Source of the DNA: Nocardioides sp. Root682
GTDB taxonomy: Bacteria > Actinomycetota > Actinomycetes > Propionibacteriales > Nocardioidaceae
Assembly (NCBI RefSeq): GCF_001427795.1
Contig: NZ_LMHJ01000003.1
Coordinates: 6,997 to 70,996, forward strand
Direction of reading: 5' to 3'
DNA length: 64,000 nucleotides
The stretch's first letter is position 1; every line of letters begins with the position of its first letter. Below the pieces are notes generated by a model. The model made no database searches. It worked only from the letters and a program-made list of their open reading frames with translations, and was not told the origin of the DNA. A program made the position numbers and the translations under genes. Below, piece by piece: positions 8,096 through 17,059 of this stretch.

Positions 8096-8940
8096 CGGAC
8101 GTACTCGTCAAACCTGCTGGGCCGGCTCGCACGTCGAGTCGGCCCAGTGGGCTGTTCCGGCTGACGCCCGCTTCGGGCATCGGTCTGGGAGTCGCGCTGG
8201 TCTGGTTCAGCGTCCTGGTGCTGCTGCCGCTCGCGGCGGTCGTGGGGGCCGCTGCTGCCGGTGGCTGGGGCGCGTTCTGGAACACGCTGACCGACGCGCA
8301 GACCTTTGCGGCGCTCCGGCTCACCGTGATCGAGGCCGGACTGGTCACCGTCGTCAACGGCATCCTCGGCACCGTCGTCGCCTGGGTGCTCGTCCGCGAC
8401 CAGTTCTTCGGCAAGCGGATCCTGGACGTCGTCATCGACATCCCGTTCGCCCTGCCGACGATCGTGGCCGGCCTGGTGCTGCTGAGCCTCTACGGCCCGG
8501 AGAGCCCGGTGGGCATCAACATCGTGAACACTCGCCAGGGCATCTTCCTGGCGTTGCTGTTCGTGACGTTGCCCTTCGTGGTGCGGACCGTGCAGCCCGT
8601 GCTGATCGAGCTGGACGCGGACGTGGAGGAGGCCGCGGCCTCGCTCGGGGCGTCCCGCTTCACGACGTTCCGCCGGATCATCCTGCCGAGCCTGGTGCCG
8701 GCGATCACCGCCGGCTCGTCGCTCGGTTTCGCCCGGGCGATCAGTGAGTTCGGTTCGCTGGTGCTCATCTCCGGCAACACGCCGTACCAGACCGAGGTCG
8801 CGTCGCTGAAGATCCTCAAGTTCATCGAGGGCGACAACCAGGCGGGAGCCGCGGCGGTCGCCGTACTCCTGCTGCTCGTCGCGATCTTCACCATCGTGGC
8901 GCTCGACCTGGTCTCGCGAAGGGTGGCGCGTCGTGGCTGA
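8092..8940 (+). CDS. cysT: Sulfate ABC transporter permease CysT
   Basis: A 282-residue integral membrane permease with about six helices and the conserved cytoplasmic EAA-type loop, ELDADVEEAAASLGASRFTTFRRIILPSLVPAI, which docks onto the ATPase. The GTG start overlaps the substrate-binding gene stop (GTGA). Partner permease cysW follows with an 8-base overlap, so the pair is made in fixed ratio. The family is clear from the order binding protein-T-W-A. Confidence 0.92.
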   Translation: MTDVLVKPAGPARTSSRPSGLFRLTPASGIGLGVALVWFSVLVLLPLAAVVGAAAAGGWGAFWNTLTDAQTFAALRLTVIEAGLVTVVNGILGTVVAWVLVRDQFFGKRILDVVIDIPFALPTIVAGLVLLSLYGPESPVGINIVNTRQGIFLALLFVTLPFVVRTVQPVLIELDADVEEAAASLGASRFTTFRRIILPSLVPAITAGSSLGFARAISEFGSLVLISGNTPYQTEVASLKILKFIEGDNQAGAAAVAVLLLLVAIFTIVALDLVSRRVARRG

Positions 8941-9781
8941 CACATCGACGATCCGGGGACGCAAGAGCCCGGTCACGTACGTGATGCGGTTCTCCGTGAT
9001 CGCCTATCTCTCGGTGCTCGTCGTGTGGCCGCTCTACGAGGTCACCGCCCGCACCTTCGCGCCGATCGAACGCGGTGCCGAGGGTGGCTTCTCCGCATTC
9101 CTGGAGCGGCTGCAGGACCCGTCGGTGACCTACGCCTTCCAGCTGACGGCGACCTGTGCGTTCTGGGCCGTGCTGATCAACACGGTCTTCGGTGTGGGCA
9201 TCTCGTTGCTGCTGGTGCGGTACCAGTTCCCGGGCCGCCGGGTCCTGTCGGTGCTCGTCGACCTGCCGATGTCCGTCTCGCCGGTCGTGGTCGGCCTCGC
9301 GCTGGTGCTGGCCTACAGCAGTGGCCAGGGCTGGTTCGGCGGGGTGCTGGAGTCCGCAGGCATCTTCATCATCGGTACGACGCCCGGCCTGATCATGGCG
9401 ACCGCCTTCGTCAGCCTGCCGCTGGTCGTGCGCGAGATCGTTCCGGTGCTCGAGGAGATCGGCATCGACGCCGAGCTCGCCGCGAGCAGCCTCGGCGCCA
9501 ATGGGTGGCAGACCTTCCGTCGGATCACGCTGCCCAGCATCAAGTGGGCTGTCGTCTACGGCGTCGTGCTGAGCCTGGCCCGGTCGCTGGGCGAGTTCGG
9601 GGCCGTGAAGATCGTCAGCCCCGGTGCCGAGTTCCGAGGCGAGACCGCCACCATCCTCATCCAGAACCGCTACACCAACTACGAGGAGCCGACGGCGTAC
9701 GCCGCCGCGTTCGTGCTCGTGCTGGCCTCCGTGCTGGCCCTCGTCGTGGTGTCGCTCATCCGCAAGCCGGATCATCAGTAG
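8933..9781 (+). CDS. cysW: Sulfate ABC transporter permease CysW
   Basis: A 282-residue second permease of the sulfate importer, with six predicted helices and an EAA-type loop near residue 175 (GIDAELAASSLGANGWQTF). The GTG start at 8933 lies inside the end of cysT. The pairing of two different permeases with one ATPase is the normal sulfate/thiosulfate importer layout. Confidence 0.92.
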   Translation: MADTSTIRGRKSPVTYVMRFSVIAYLSVLVVWPLYEVTARTFAPIERGAEGGFSAFLERLQDPSVTYAFQLTATCAFWAVLINTVFGVGISLLLVRYQFPGRRVLSVLVDLPMSVSPVVVGLALVLAYSSGQGWFGGVLESAGIFIIGTTPGLIMATAFVSLPLVVREIVPVLEEIGIDAELAASSLGANGWQTFRRITLPSIKWAVVYGVVLSLARSLGEFGAVKIVSPGAEFRGETATILIQNRYTNYEEPTAYAAAFVLVLASVLALVVVSLIRKPDHQ

Positions 9782-9790
9782 GGACCACAA

Positions 9791-10786
9791 ATGAGCATCG
9801 AAGTTTCCGGGATCAACAAGTCGTACGGCGACTTCGTCGCGCTGGAGGACATCAACGTCTCCCTGCCGACGGGTCAGCTGACCGCGCTGCTCGGCCCCAG
9901 TGGCGGTGGCAAGTCCACGCTGCTGCGGATCATCGCCGGACTGGACACCGCCGACAGCGGCTCGGTCGAGATCGAGGGCGTCAATGCCACCCGGCTGCCC
10001 CCGCAGAAGCGCAACGTCGGCTTCGTGTTCCAGCACTACGCCGTGTTCAAGCACATGACGGTGGCCAAGAACGTCGCCTTCGGCCTCGAGATCCGCAAGC
10101 GGCCCAAGGCCGAGGTCAAGGCGAAGGTGGCCGAGCTCCTCGAGCTCGTGCACCTCTCGCAGTTCGCCCACCGGCTGCCGTCGCAGCTCTCGGGCGGCCA
10201 GCGCCAGCGCCTGGCCCTGGCTCGTGCCCTCGCCGTCGAGCCGAGCGTGCTGCTGCTCGACGAGCCGTTCGGTGCGTTGGACGCGCAGGTCCGCAAGGAG
10301 CTGCGGGACTGGCTGCGCCGTCTCCACGACGAGGTGCACGTGACCACGGTGTTCGTGACGCACGACCAGGAGGAGGCCATGGAGGTCGCCGACGAGATCG
10401 TGGTCATCAACAACGGCCGGATCGAGCAGATCGGCACGCCCGACCAGCTGTACGACGAGCCCGCCAACGACTTCGTGATGGGCTTCCTCGGCGACGTCAC
10501 CCGGCTCGGGAACGTGCGGTTGCGGCCACACGACATCGAGCTCGCGCTCTCGCCGGCCGTTGCAGCGGGCACCGCGCCTGCGTTCGCGGGTGTCATCGCC
10601 CGCACGCTCCGGGTCGGCTTCGAGGTGCGGCTGACGGTCGACGTCGACGGCCAGGGCGAGACGACGCAGGTCGTGCTGTCCCGGACGCACGCGCGCGCTC
10701 TCGACCTCGAGGTCGGCACCAAGGTGTGGCTGCGGCCCGCCACGGGCGCCAGCTCTGTGCCGGTGCTGGGAATTGCCGCGGGTTGA
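9791..10786 (+). CDS. cysA: Sulfate ABC transporter ATP-binding protein
   Basis: A 331-residue ATPase that energises sulfate import. Visible motifs are Walker [10 protein letters not shown] near residue 36, signature [15 protein letters not shown] near 135, Walker [13 protein letters not shown] near 155 and the H-loop [14 protein letters not shown]. The C-terminal 80-90 residues form the TOBE-type regulatory region usual for CysA. It starts 9 bases after cysW and ends the operon. Confidence 0.93.
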   Translation: MSIEVSGINKSYGDFVALEDINVSLPTGQLTALLGPSGGGKSTLLRIIAGLDTADSGSVEIEGVNATRLPPQKRNVGFVFQHYAVFKHMTVAKNVAFGLEIRKRPKAEVKAKVAELLELVHLSQFAHRLPSQLSGGQRQRLALARALAVEPSVLLLDEPFGALDAQVRKELRDWLRRLHDEVHVTTVFVTHDQEEAMEVADEIVVINNGRIEQIGTPDQLYDEPANDFVMGFLGDVTRLGNVRLRPHDIELALSPAVAAGTAPAFAGVIARTLRVGFEVRLTVDVDGQGETTQVVLSRTHARALDLEVGTKVWLRPATGASSVPVLGIAAG

Positions 10787-10794
10787 GCACCGCC

Positions 10795-10800
10795 TAGTCT
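10795..10800 (+). promoter_or_regulatory. -10 element of a leaderless promoter
   Basis: TAGTCT is followed by exactly 7 bases and then the GTG of the next gene, which has no ribosome site. Transcription would start at or next to the start codon. Confidence 0.55.
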
Positions 10801-10807
10801 GGGACCC

Positions 10808-11269
10808 GTGAGCTATCTGCGAGCGACACGGGTCCTGGGCTGGCTGCTCGGGGTCGCAGTGCTGGTGTCGGTCGTCCACTACGTCGACAACTACGTCAAT
10901 TACGACGACTACCCGGTGCCCGCAGCGGACAGCTCGTTGCCGGTGCCTTCCGCCGGCCTGGTCGCGTTCGGCTGGTTCCTGTTCACGGCCTTCGGTGCGG
11001 TCGGGCTGTTGTTGTGGTTCCGTCGCCACATCACCTCGGCCGCCATCGCACTGACCGGCTACTCACTCTCCGGGCTGATCGGCATCGCGCACTACACGAT
11101 CCCGGGTGCGACCGACATGGTCTGGTGGCGCCAGGCGCACGTCGTCGCCGACATCGCCTGCGGAGTCGCGATCCTCGTCTTCGCCCTGTGGGCGGCACGC
11201 AACTCCAGCGAGCTCATTCCGCCGGGTTCGCAGCCTGCCCGGCAGCCACGGCCTCAGCGCGCTTCTTGA
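10808..11269 (+). CDS. Small multi-pass membrane protein, unknown
   Basis: A 153-residue protein with four predicted helices: about residues 6-24 (WLLGVAVLVSVVHYVD), 46-66, 73-90 and 102-125. A loop rich in Tyr/Asp/Asn (YVDNYVNYDDYPVP) follows helix 1. Its function is unknown to me. The start is GTG at 10808 with a -10 hexamer 7 bases upstream. The last 56 bases overlap the convergent SRPBCC gene. Confidence 0.7.
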   Translation: MSYLRATRVLGWLLGVAVLVSVVHYVDNYVNYDDYPVPAADSSLPVPSAGLVAFGWFLFTAFGAVGLLLWFRRHITSAAIALTGYSLSGLIGIAHYTIPGATDMVWWRQAHVVADIACGVAILVFALWAARNSSELIPPGSQPARQPRPQRAS

Positions 11270-11705
11270 GCCCTTCGGCATGGCGGCGGAACCCGTCAGC
11301 CACCCGGCCGGGACCGGCCAGCTTCACCAGCGGACCGCTGAACTCCTCCACCGTCGAGTACGACGTCGGGCCGCCCGGCCGCTGCGACAGCCGCTGGTGG
11401 CGGACGCCGCGCACCAGCCCGACCTTCGCCGGCAGGCCCTCGTAGACGTAGGACATGAGCGCGGTCGTCGTACCGCTGGCATCGGTGGTGGGCCCGTCCA
11501 GGGCGGTGATCCGTTCCGGCGACCGGGTCTTCTTGCCGTTCGCCCACGCGACGTGCAGCACGATCGGGTTGCCGACCTGTGCGGGCACGGACGTCTCGGC
11601 CCGCTCCACGAACGGGTTCCACTCGCCGTAACGGGCGGTGTCGGTCATGACGCTCCACACGACGTCGAGGGGGGCGTCGATCTCGATCTCTGCAGCCGGG
11701 TTCAT
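11214..11705 (-). CDS. SRPBCC (START-like) family protein
   Basis: A 163-residue protein of the polyketide cyclase/START-like helix-grip fold. The opening AAEIEIDAPLDVVWSVMTDTARYGEWNPFV is the family signature. Such proteins bind hydrophobic ligands; no ligand can be inferred. It is probably monocistronic and overlaps the convergent membrane-protein gene at its 3' end. Confidence 0.8.
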   Translation of the reverse strand: MNPAAEIEIDAPLDVVWSVMTDTARYGEWNPFVERAETSVPAQVGNPIVLHVAWANGKKTRSPERITALDGPTTDASGTTTALMSYVYEGLPAKVGLVRGVRHQRLSQRPGGPTSYSTVEEFSGPLVKLAGPGRVADGFRRHAEGLKKRAEAVAAGQAANPAE

Positions 11706-11775
11706 GCCTGCATCATGGCGGACGGCGTGCTGCGCGACCGTCGATCTGGTGCCGCTCCGTGGAAGGGCGAAGATG

Positions 11776-11787
11776 TTAGTGTACTAA
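11776..11787. promoter_or_regulatory. Inverted repeat TTAGT-GT-ACTAA in promoter
   Basis: The dyad TTAGTgtACTAA lies 33 bases before the ATG of the FAD-TPR gene, in a short AT-rich promoter. TACTAA or TATTTT (11791-11796) may be the -10. It looks like a small-ligand repressor operator. AGGAG and TAGGAG ribosome sites follow at 11802-11813. Confidence 0.45.
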
Positions 11788-11820
11788 TCCTATTTTGTTA
11801 CAGGAGATAGGAGCTCAGGG

Positions 11821-14610
11821 ATGGACAGGTCCTGCCGCAAGGCGCGCGTCGTGATCGTCGGCGCGGGGGCGGCCGGCACCCTCACCGCCCTCCACCTCAC
11901 CCGCGAGGCGAGTCGCCGTACGACACCGCTCGAGATCGTCCTGGTGGACCCGGTCGACCGCTGGGGGCGGGGCGTTGCGTTCGCGACCACCGAGGAGCAG
12001 CACCTGCTCAACGTCCCGGCCGCAGGCATGAGTGCGTTCCCCCAGGACCCGAGCCACTTCGTCACCTGGCGCAGCAGGCACGGGCACGACGGCGATGCCT
12101 ACAGCTTCGCGGCCCGCGCCGAGTTCGCGCGCTACCTCGACGAGACGCTCACCGAGGCCGTGCGACAGGCGGACGGCGAAGTGTGCGTCGAGCACCGGCG
12201 CACGCGCGCGGTCTCCTGTCGTCGCTCCACGGATGAGTCACACGGAGTCGTCGTCACGACGGCCGACGGGCGCGACCTCGCTGCCGACGCGGTGGTCATC
12301 GCGCCCGGCTTGCCAGCGGCCGGGCACGACTGGGCACCCGCCTCGCTCCGAAGGTCCGCGTTCTTCGTGCCCGACCCGTGGGCGCCCGGAGCTCTCGACG
12401 TCGTGCGTCGCGATCGCGTCGGGCCCGGCGACGTCCTCCTCGTCGGCACCGGCCTCACCATGGTCGACGTCGCGCTCAGTCTCAGCGACGGTGTCGGCCG
12501 TCCGGACAGGGTGGTCCACGCGATCTCGCGCAGCGGGCGCGTTCCAGCCTCCCACGCGCCCGTGCTGAAGCCCGCTGCGATCCCCGAGATCGCCGACTGG
12601 GGCAACACGCTGGAGCAGATCCGCACCAGCACCGTCGAACACATCGCGGGGGTCGAGCGAGCCACCGGCGACTGGCGACCCGCAGTTGACGGCCTGCGCT
12701 TCCAGGTCGCCCACCTCTGGGCCCGGTTGAGCGAGACCGATCGTGTGCGCTTCCTCGCGGAAGATGCTGGTCGCTGGAACGTCATCCGCCACCGGATGGC
12801 TCCCTCGAGTCGCGTGGTGCTCCGCGAGCTGAGCCACGCCGGCCGACTCGACATCGGGACCGGCGAGGTCCGCGACGCCCAGCCGCTCGCTCAGGGCGGC
12901 CTGCGGGTGACGCTCGCTGACGGAGCGGTCCGCGACGTGGGCTGGGTGGTCAACTGCACCGGTCCGCGCCCCGACGTCCGTGATCTCGGCAATCCGCTGC
13001 TCGACGACCTGCTGCGTGTGCGCGAGGACGGAGCGCTCGCGACCGTGGCCAGCGCAGGCATGGGCGTGCGTACGGCGAACGGCCGGCTCGTCGACGGGCA
13101 CGGCTCCACGGCTGCACCGCTGTGGACGCTGGGCGCCCTGCGGCGTGGAGAGCTGTGGGAGTCGACCGCGGTGCCTGAGATCCGTACGCAGGCTCTCGCG
13201 CTCGCCTCCGACGTCCTCGACGTCGTCGCGCCCCTGCCCCGCCGGCTGGAGGATGGCCGCCTGGTCCCCGGGACCCACCCGGTTGCCCGGCCGCGCGATC
13301 CGCTCGGCCTGCCTCTCTCCACCACCTCGGAGGCAGCGGCCGTCTACAACCAGGGGCTGGAACGGGTGATGCTCCTCCAGGGCGGCGGCGAAGACCTGAT
13401 CCGGCACGCGACGGAGCTCGACCCCGACTTCGCACTCGCCCACGCCGCGCTGGCGATGCTCGGTCACGAGGCCGGCGCCTCGGGAGACGTACGCTCCTCG
13501 CTGGCGGCCGCGCAGGACGCCATCACACGACGCGGCGACGCTCGGGAGCGCAGCCTGGTCGACGTCGTCGGCCTTCGGATCGCCGACGCTCGCCGGTCGG
13601 GTGCCGAAGCCCTGCTGCGGCACATCGAGGACCACCCGCGTGACGTGCTCGCCGTGTCGGCGGCCGTGCCCACCATCGCGTTCTCCGGGATCATCGACGT
13701 GCAGCAGGACGCCTGGGACCTGGTCGAGCGACTCGCGCCGTCCTACGGCGACCACTGGTGGTACATCTCGCTGCTCGCCTTCACCCGGCAGGACCAGGGT
13801 CGCTTCGACGAGGCCGGCCTGCTGGCCGAGAGCGCGTTGTCGTGCGAGCCGTCATCGGGCCACGCGGTGCACGCGTTGACGCACGTGTTCTACGAGACCG
13901 GGCAGCACGAGACCGGCCGCGAGTGGCTTGACCACTGGGTCGCCGAGAGCGGCCGTTCGGCCAGTCACCGCGCCCACTTCTCGTGGCACGCGGCGCTGCA
14001 CGAGCTCGCGCTGGACGACACCGAAGCACTGCGTCGCCGCTACTACTCCCAGCTCGCGCCCCCGGCCGTGAGCGGGGTGCGGGCGCTGATCGACTCGGCA
14101 TCGCTGTTGTGGCGTTGGCGCGTCAGCGCGACGGACTGGTTCGAGTCCGAATCGGCGCCGCCGCCGATCGCGGCCGTGCTCAGCGCTGTCGGCGACACGC
14201 TCCTGGACGACCCGGCCAGTTCGTTCGTCGCCCTTCACTCCGCCCTCGCCCACACCGCCTCAGGCGACGTCGAGCGGCTCCGTCGACTCGCGTCCCGCTG
14301 TCGTGTCGCTGACGAGGCGCCCACCCGTGAGGTGGTCTCCCGGCTCTGCGACGCGCTCGTCGCGACCGCGGAGGAGCGCTGGTCGGACGCGGTCGACGGG
14401 TTGGAGGCCGTGCTGCCCGACCTGGTCGTCGTCGGCGGCTCGGCCGCCCAACGTGAGGTCATCGAGGAGACCCTCGTCCTGGCGCTCGCGCGCAGCGGTC
14501 GCAACGACCGGGCGGCTGCTGTCATCGAGGCCAGGCTCGAACGGCGACCCTCGCCCGTGGACGCGCGACGGCTCGCCGTCCTCGACGAGCTGGCACTCCC
14601 CGCTCGGTAG
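11821..14610 (+). CDS. FAD/NAD(P)-binding protein fused to a C-terminal TPR (StaR/TTC38-like) domain
   Basis: A 929-residue two-part protein. Residues 1 to about 490 form a FAD-NAD(P)-binding module of the NAD_binding_9 type: GAGAAG dinucleotide motif at residues 14-19, then VDPVDRWGRGVAFATT and LLNVPAAGMSAFP, and a second nucleotide motif near LLVGTGLTMVDVAL. From about 495 (DPLGLPLSTTSEAAAVYNQG) to the end it resembles the tetratricopeptide family that includes StaR and TTC38, with EDLIRHATELDPDFALAHAA and repeated helical pairs. No stop or frameshift separates the halves. The redox substrate is unknown. It stands alone behind its own AT-rich promoter. Domain assignments are by motif recognition only. 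Confidence 0.75.
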   Translation: MDRSCRKARVVIVGAGAAGTLTALHLTREASRRTTPLEIVLVDPVDRWGRGVAFATTEEQHLLNVPAAGMSAFPQDPSHFVTWRSRHGHDGDAYSFAARAEFARYLDETLTEAVRQADGEVCVEHRRTRAVSCRRSTDESHGVVVTTADGRDLAADAVVIAPGLPAAGHDWAPASLRRSAFFVPDPWAPGALDVVRRDRVGPGDVLLVGTGLTMVDVALSLSDGVGRPDRVVHAISRSGRVPASHAPVLKPAAIPEIADWGNTLEQIRTSTVEHIAGVERATGDWRPAVDGLRFQVAHLWARLSETDRVRFLAEDAGRWNVIRHRMAPSSRVVLRELSHAGRLDIGTGEVRDAQPLAQGGLRVTLADGAVRDVGWVVNCTGPRPDVRDLGNPLLDDLLRVREDGALATVASAGMGVRTANGRLVDGHGSTAAPLWTLGALRRGELWESTAVPEIRTQALALASDVLDVVAPLPRRLEDGRLVPGTHPVARPRDPLGLPLSTTSEAAAVYNQGLERVMLLQGGGEDLIRHATELDPDFALAHAALAMLGHEAGASGDVRSSLAAAQDAITRRGDARERSLVDVVGLRIADARRSGAEALLRHIEDHPRDVLAVSAAVPTIAFSGIIDVQQDAWDLVERLAPSYGDHWWYISLLAFTRQDQGRFDEAGLLAESALSCEPSSGHAVHALTHVFYETGQHETGREWLDHWVAESGRSASHRAHFSWHAALHELALDDTEALRRRYYSQLAPPAVSGVRALIDSASLLWRWRVSATDWFESESAPPPIAAVLSAVGDTLLDDPASSFVALHSALAHTASGDVERLRRLASRCRVADEAPTREVVSRLCDALVATAEERWSDAVDGLEAVLPDLVVVGGSAAQREVIEETLVLALARSGRNDRAAAVIEARLERRPSPVDARRLAVLDELALPAR

Positions 14611-14617
14611 GCAGCGG

Positions 14618-15370
14618 TCAGGACACCCGGGCTGCGTAAGCGTTCGCGAGAGCCGCGATGTCGGCGACGTAGACGTCGGAGTGGTTGAAGCTGAAGATCG
14701 CGCGCCGCCAGACCTCGGCAACACCCAGGTCGCCGCTGTGGCAGAGGTACCGCGTGGCGGCCAGGGCAGCGTCATCGATCTGTCCCGGGTCCGCCGTACC
14801 GTCGTTGTTGCCGTCCGCGCCCCATCGCTCCCAGGTCGAGGGGATGAACTGCAGTGGCCCGACCGCGTGGTCCCAGGTCGTGTCGCCGTCGAGGGCGCCG
14901 CCGTCGGAGTCGTGGACGACGCCGAAGTCTCCGCCGTCGAGTGCAGGTCCGACGATCGCTGGGCGGGGCCAGCCGTCCTCGCCCAGCACGGATCCGCCGG
15001 TGCTCCCGTGGGCCGACTCGATGCCGCCGAGGGCGGCGATCGTGGTCCAGCCGACCCGGCAGTCGGGCTGCTCTGCGGTGATCCGGAGGTTGGCCCGGGC
15101 ATAGGCGGTCAAGGCTCGTGGGGGGATCCCGGTCGCCGCCGACGTGGTGGAGATCCACTCTGCCGCCGGGACGTACGGATCCTGCACCGCTGCGCCCTGG
15201 ACCGGTGCCGCCGGAGCCTCCGCCGTCACCGCTCGAGCTTCCTGCGGGCCCTGCGGCACGGATCGGGGCGGCCTGGTGGCGTCGTAGGCCACTGCCACGC
15301 CCACTCCGGCGACGAGGAGCACGACGGCGATCGCGAGCGTCAGGCTGCCCAGGAAGCGGTCGCGGTGCAC
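14618..15370 (-). CDS. Membrane-anchored lytic murein transglycosylase (SLT_2/MltB-like)
   Basis: A 250-residue protein with an N-terminal signal anchor (about residues 9-30) and a Pro/Ala-rich linker, then a goose-lysozyme-type catalytic domain. AALGGIESAHG contains the expected catalytic glutamate, and VGPLQFIPSTWERWGADGNNDG is the hallmark of the family. It cleaves peptidoglycan glycan strands to form anhydro ends, outside the membrane. The GTG start has TACCCT 7 bases upstream and no ribosome site, so a leaderless message is likely. It ends 7 bases from the convergent FAD-TPR gene. Confidence 0.88.
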   Translation of the reverse strand: MHRDRFLGSLTLAIAVVLLVAGVGVAVAYDATRPPRSVPQGPQEARAVTAEAPAAPVQGAAVQDPYVPAAEWISTTSAATGIPPRALTAYARANLRITAEQPDCRVGWTTIAALGGIESAHGSTGGSVLGEDGWPRPAIVGPALDGGDFGVVHDSDGGALDGDTTWDHAVGPLQFIPSTWERWGADGNNDGTADPGQIDDAALAATRYLCHSGDLGVAEVWRRAIFSFNHSDVYVADIAALANAYAARVS

Positions 15371-15377
15371 GCCACGA

Positions 15378-15383
15378 AGGGTA
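15378..15383 (-). promoter_or_regulatory. -10 element of a leaderless promoter
   Basis: TACCCT on the minus strand, 7 bases before the GTG at 15370; no ribosome site is present. Confidence 0.5.
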
Positions 15384-15442
15384 TGTCGAAGCGTGGTGCG
15401 CGCACCAAAGCCGAGCGACGTACCGGGCGACCCGCCGGAAGG

Positions 15443-16942
15443 TCAGGCCGAAGGCAGGGACCTGGTCGCAGGACCTTCGATGACCTCTCCCTCGTGGGTG
15501 AAGCGGGATCCGTGGAGGGGGCAGTCCCAGGTCTGCTCGGCGTCATTCCAGTGGAGGATGCCGCCGAGGTGCGTGCACACGCCGCTCACGCTGCAGGTCC
15601 TGCCCGCGACCGTCGACGTCGCGACCGGGACCGGGTCGAGGCGCCGCCTGCCCACCGATCCGGACCCCTCGGCAGGCGCCGGATTCGCCCGGACGGTCTC
15701 GGCCTGGAGCAGCGCACCGGCCTGCGCCGAGGCGGCCCGCACATTGACCGAGACCACTGCCGCAGCGCCGCTGGGGCGGGTGATCCGCCTCGCCATCGGA
15801 ACGGCCCAGGACGGCCGGCTGCCGAGCAGTTCCGCACTGATCCGCAACGCCGCGGCGACTCCGTTCGTCAGTCCCCACTTGTCGAAGCCGGTCGCCACCT
15901 TGATGTGACCACCGCCCCGGGGCAGGTCACCGACGTAGGGGACGCCGTCGTGCGAGCGGTAGTCCTGGGCCGACCACGCGTGCGTCTGCCTGGCACCCGG
16001 GTAGAAGCTCAGGACCCACTCGCGCAGCCGGTCCACGTGTTGCTGCTCCGAGGTGGCGCGGCCCACCAGATGATCTTCGCCGCCGACCATCAGTCGAGAG
16101 CCGCCATCGGCGTCGACGACCTCGCGCAGCGACCGCGTGGGGGCGCCTGCCGAGATCAGCATCGACTCCGGCGCGGGGGCACCCTCGAACATCAGCAGGT
16201 AGGAACGATGGGCCTCGAGCTTCGCGAAGTAGAGGCCGCGATCGAGGATGGGCGTCCCGGTCGCCAGGACGACGTGGTCGCAGTGGACCTGGCGCCCGGA
16301 CGCCGTACCGACGACGGGCGGGCCGAGCTTCGAGACGGAGACGACCCTGTCGCCCTCGATGATGCTGCCGCCGTGGTCGGCGAACTGCCGCACCAGCTCG
16401 GCGAGCACGGCAACCGGGTCGATCTGCACCTGGTCGGCCAGCGCGACGGCGCCGAAGGTCCGGAAGGGGACGTCGACCTCCTCCGTCCACTCGGTCGGCA
16501 GCCCCAGCCGGATGGCCGCCTCGTGCTCCTGTTGGGCCTGCTTTCGCTGGCCCGCGGTGGCCGCGTAGGTCATGGCCGTACGGCGCTCGGCGCGGATGCC
16601 GGCCTCGTCGCACAGGCGCAGCAACCAGGCCTGGCCTTCGCGATTGGCTTCGACGTAGGCACGGGCGACCTCCTTGGACTGGTGCTCGAGCAGTCGCGAC
16701 AGCTTCCGGCCCTGCAGGAGTGAGACCTTCCCGGTGGTGTGGCCGGTGGTCCCCGAACCGACGCTGCCGGCCTCGAGGACGATCACGCGTTTCCCGGCCC
16801 TGGCCAGGAGGAGTCCGGTCGTCAGCCCGGTCAGGCCGGCGCCGACGACCACGACGTCGGTCGTCTCGACGGCGGCCCCCGTGAACCGGTCCGCGGATTC
16901 GGCAGTGACAGGGCGGTGCTGGTCGAGCCAGTAGGAGGACAT
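15443..16942 (-). CDS. FAD-dependent oxidoreductase with C-terminal Rieske [2Fe-2S] domain
   Basis: A 499-residue protein. The N-terminal DAO-type FAD domain starts VVVVGAGLTGLTTGLLLARAG near residue 28 and continues with GTTGHTTGKVS. The C-terminal 90 residues are a Rieske domain with CTHLGG and CPLHGSRF, the Cys-His/Cys-His ligands of a 2Fe-2S cluster. Fusions of this kind are common in actinobacteria; the substrate is unknown. The ATG at 16942 has AGGAG 3 bases away. An in-frame ATG at 16984 would add 14 residues, but the chosen start aligns with the usual N-terminus. Confidence 0.85.
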   Translation of the reverse strand: MSSYWLDQHRPVTAESADRFTGAAVETTDVVVVGAGLTGLTTGLLLARAGKRVIVLEAGSVGSGTTGHTTGKVSLLQGRKLSRLLEHQSKEVARAYVEANREGQAWLLRLCDEAGIRAERRTAMTYAATAGQRKQAQQEHEAAIRLGLPTEWTEEVDVPFRTFGAVALADQVQIDPVAVLAELVRQFADHGGSIIEGDRVVSVSKLGPPVVGTASGRQVHCDHVVLATGTPILDRGLYFAKLEAHRSYLLMFEGAPAPESMLISAGAPTRSLREVVDADGGSRLMVGGEDHLVGRATSEQQHVDRLREWVLSFYPGARQTHAWSAQDYRSHDGVPYVGDLPRGGGHIKVATGFDKWGLTNGVAAALRISAELLGSRPSWAVPMARRITRPSGAAAVVSVNVRAASAQAGALLQAETVRANPAPAEGSGSVGRRRLDPVPVATSTVAGRTCSVSGVCTHLGGILHWNDAEQTWDCPLHGSRFTHEGEVIEGPATRSLPSA

Positions 16943-17059
16943 GAACTCCTGTACCCGACCACGCAGACCTGACACGGCGCGCATGCTTCGGCGGGCTTTG
17001 GGCACCCACGCCTCGAAGCGGCACACGGACGCCGCCCCGCGACACGAAAGGGTGAGGGC

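Noticed and set aside
8888..11029. 713-codon minus-strand frame across cysW-cysA
   Set aside because: Low-complexity shadow of the well-supported sulfate transporter genes.
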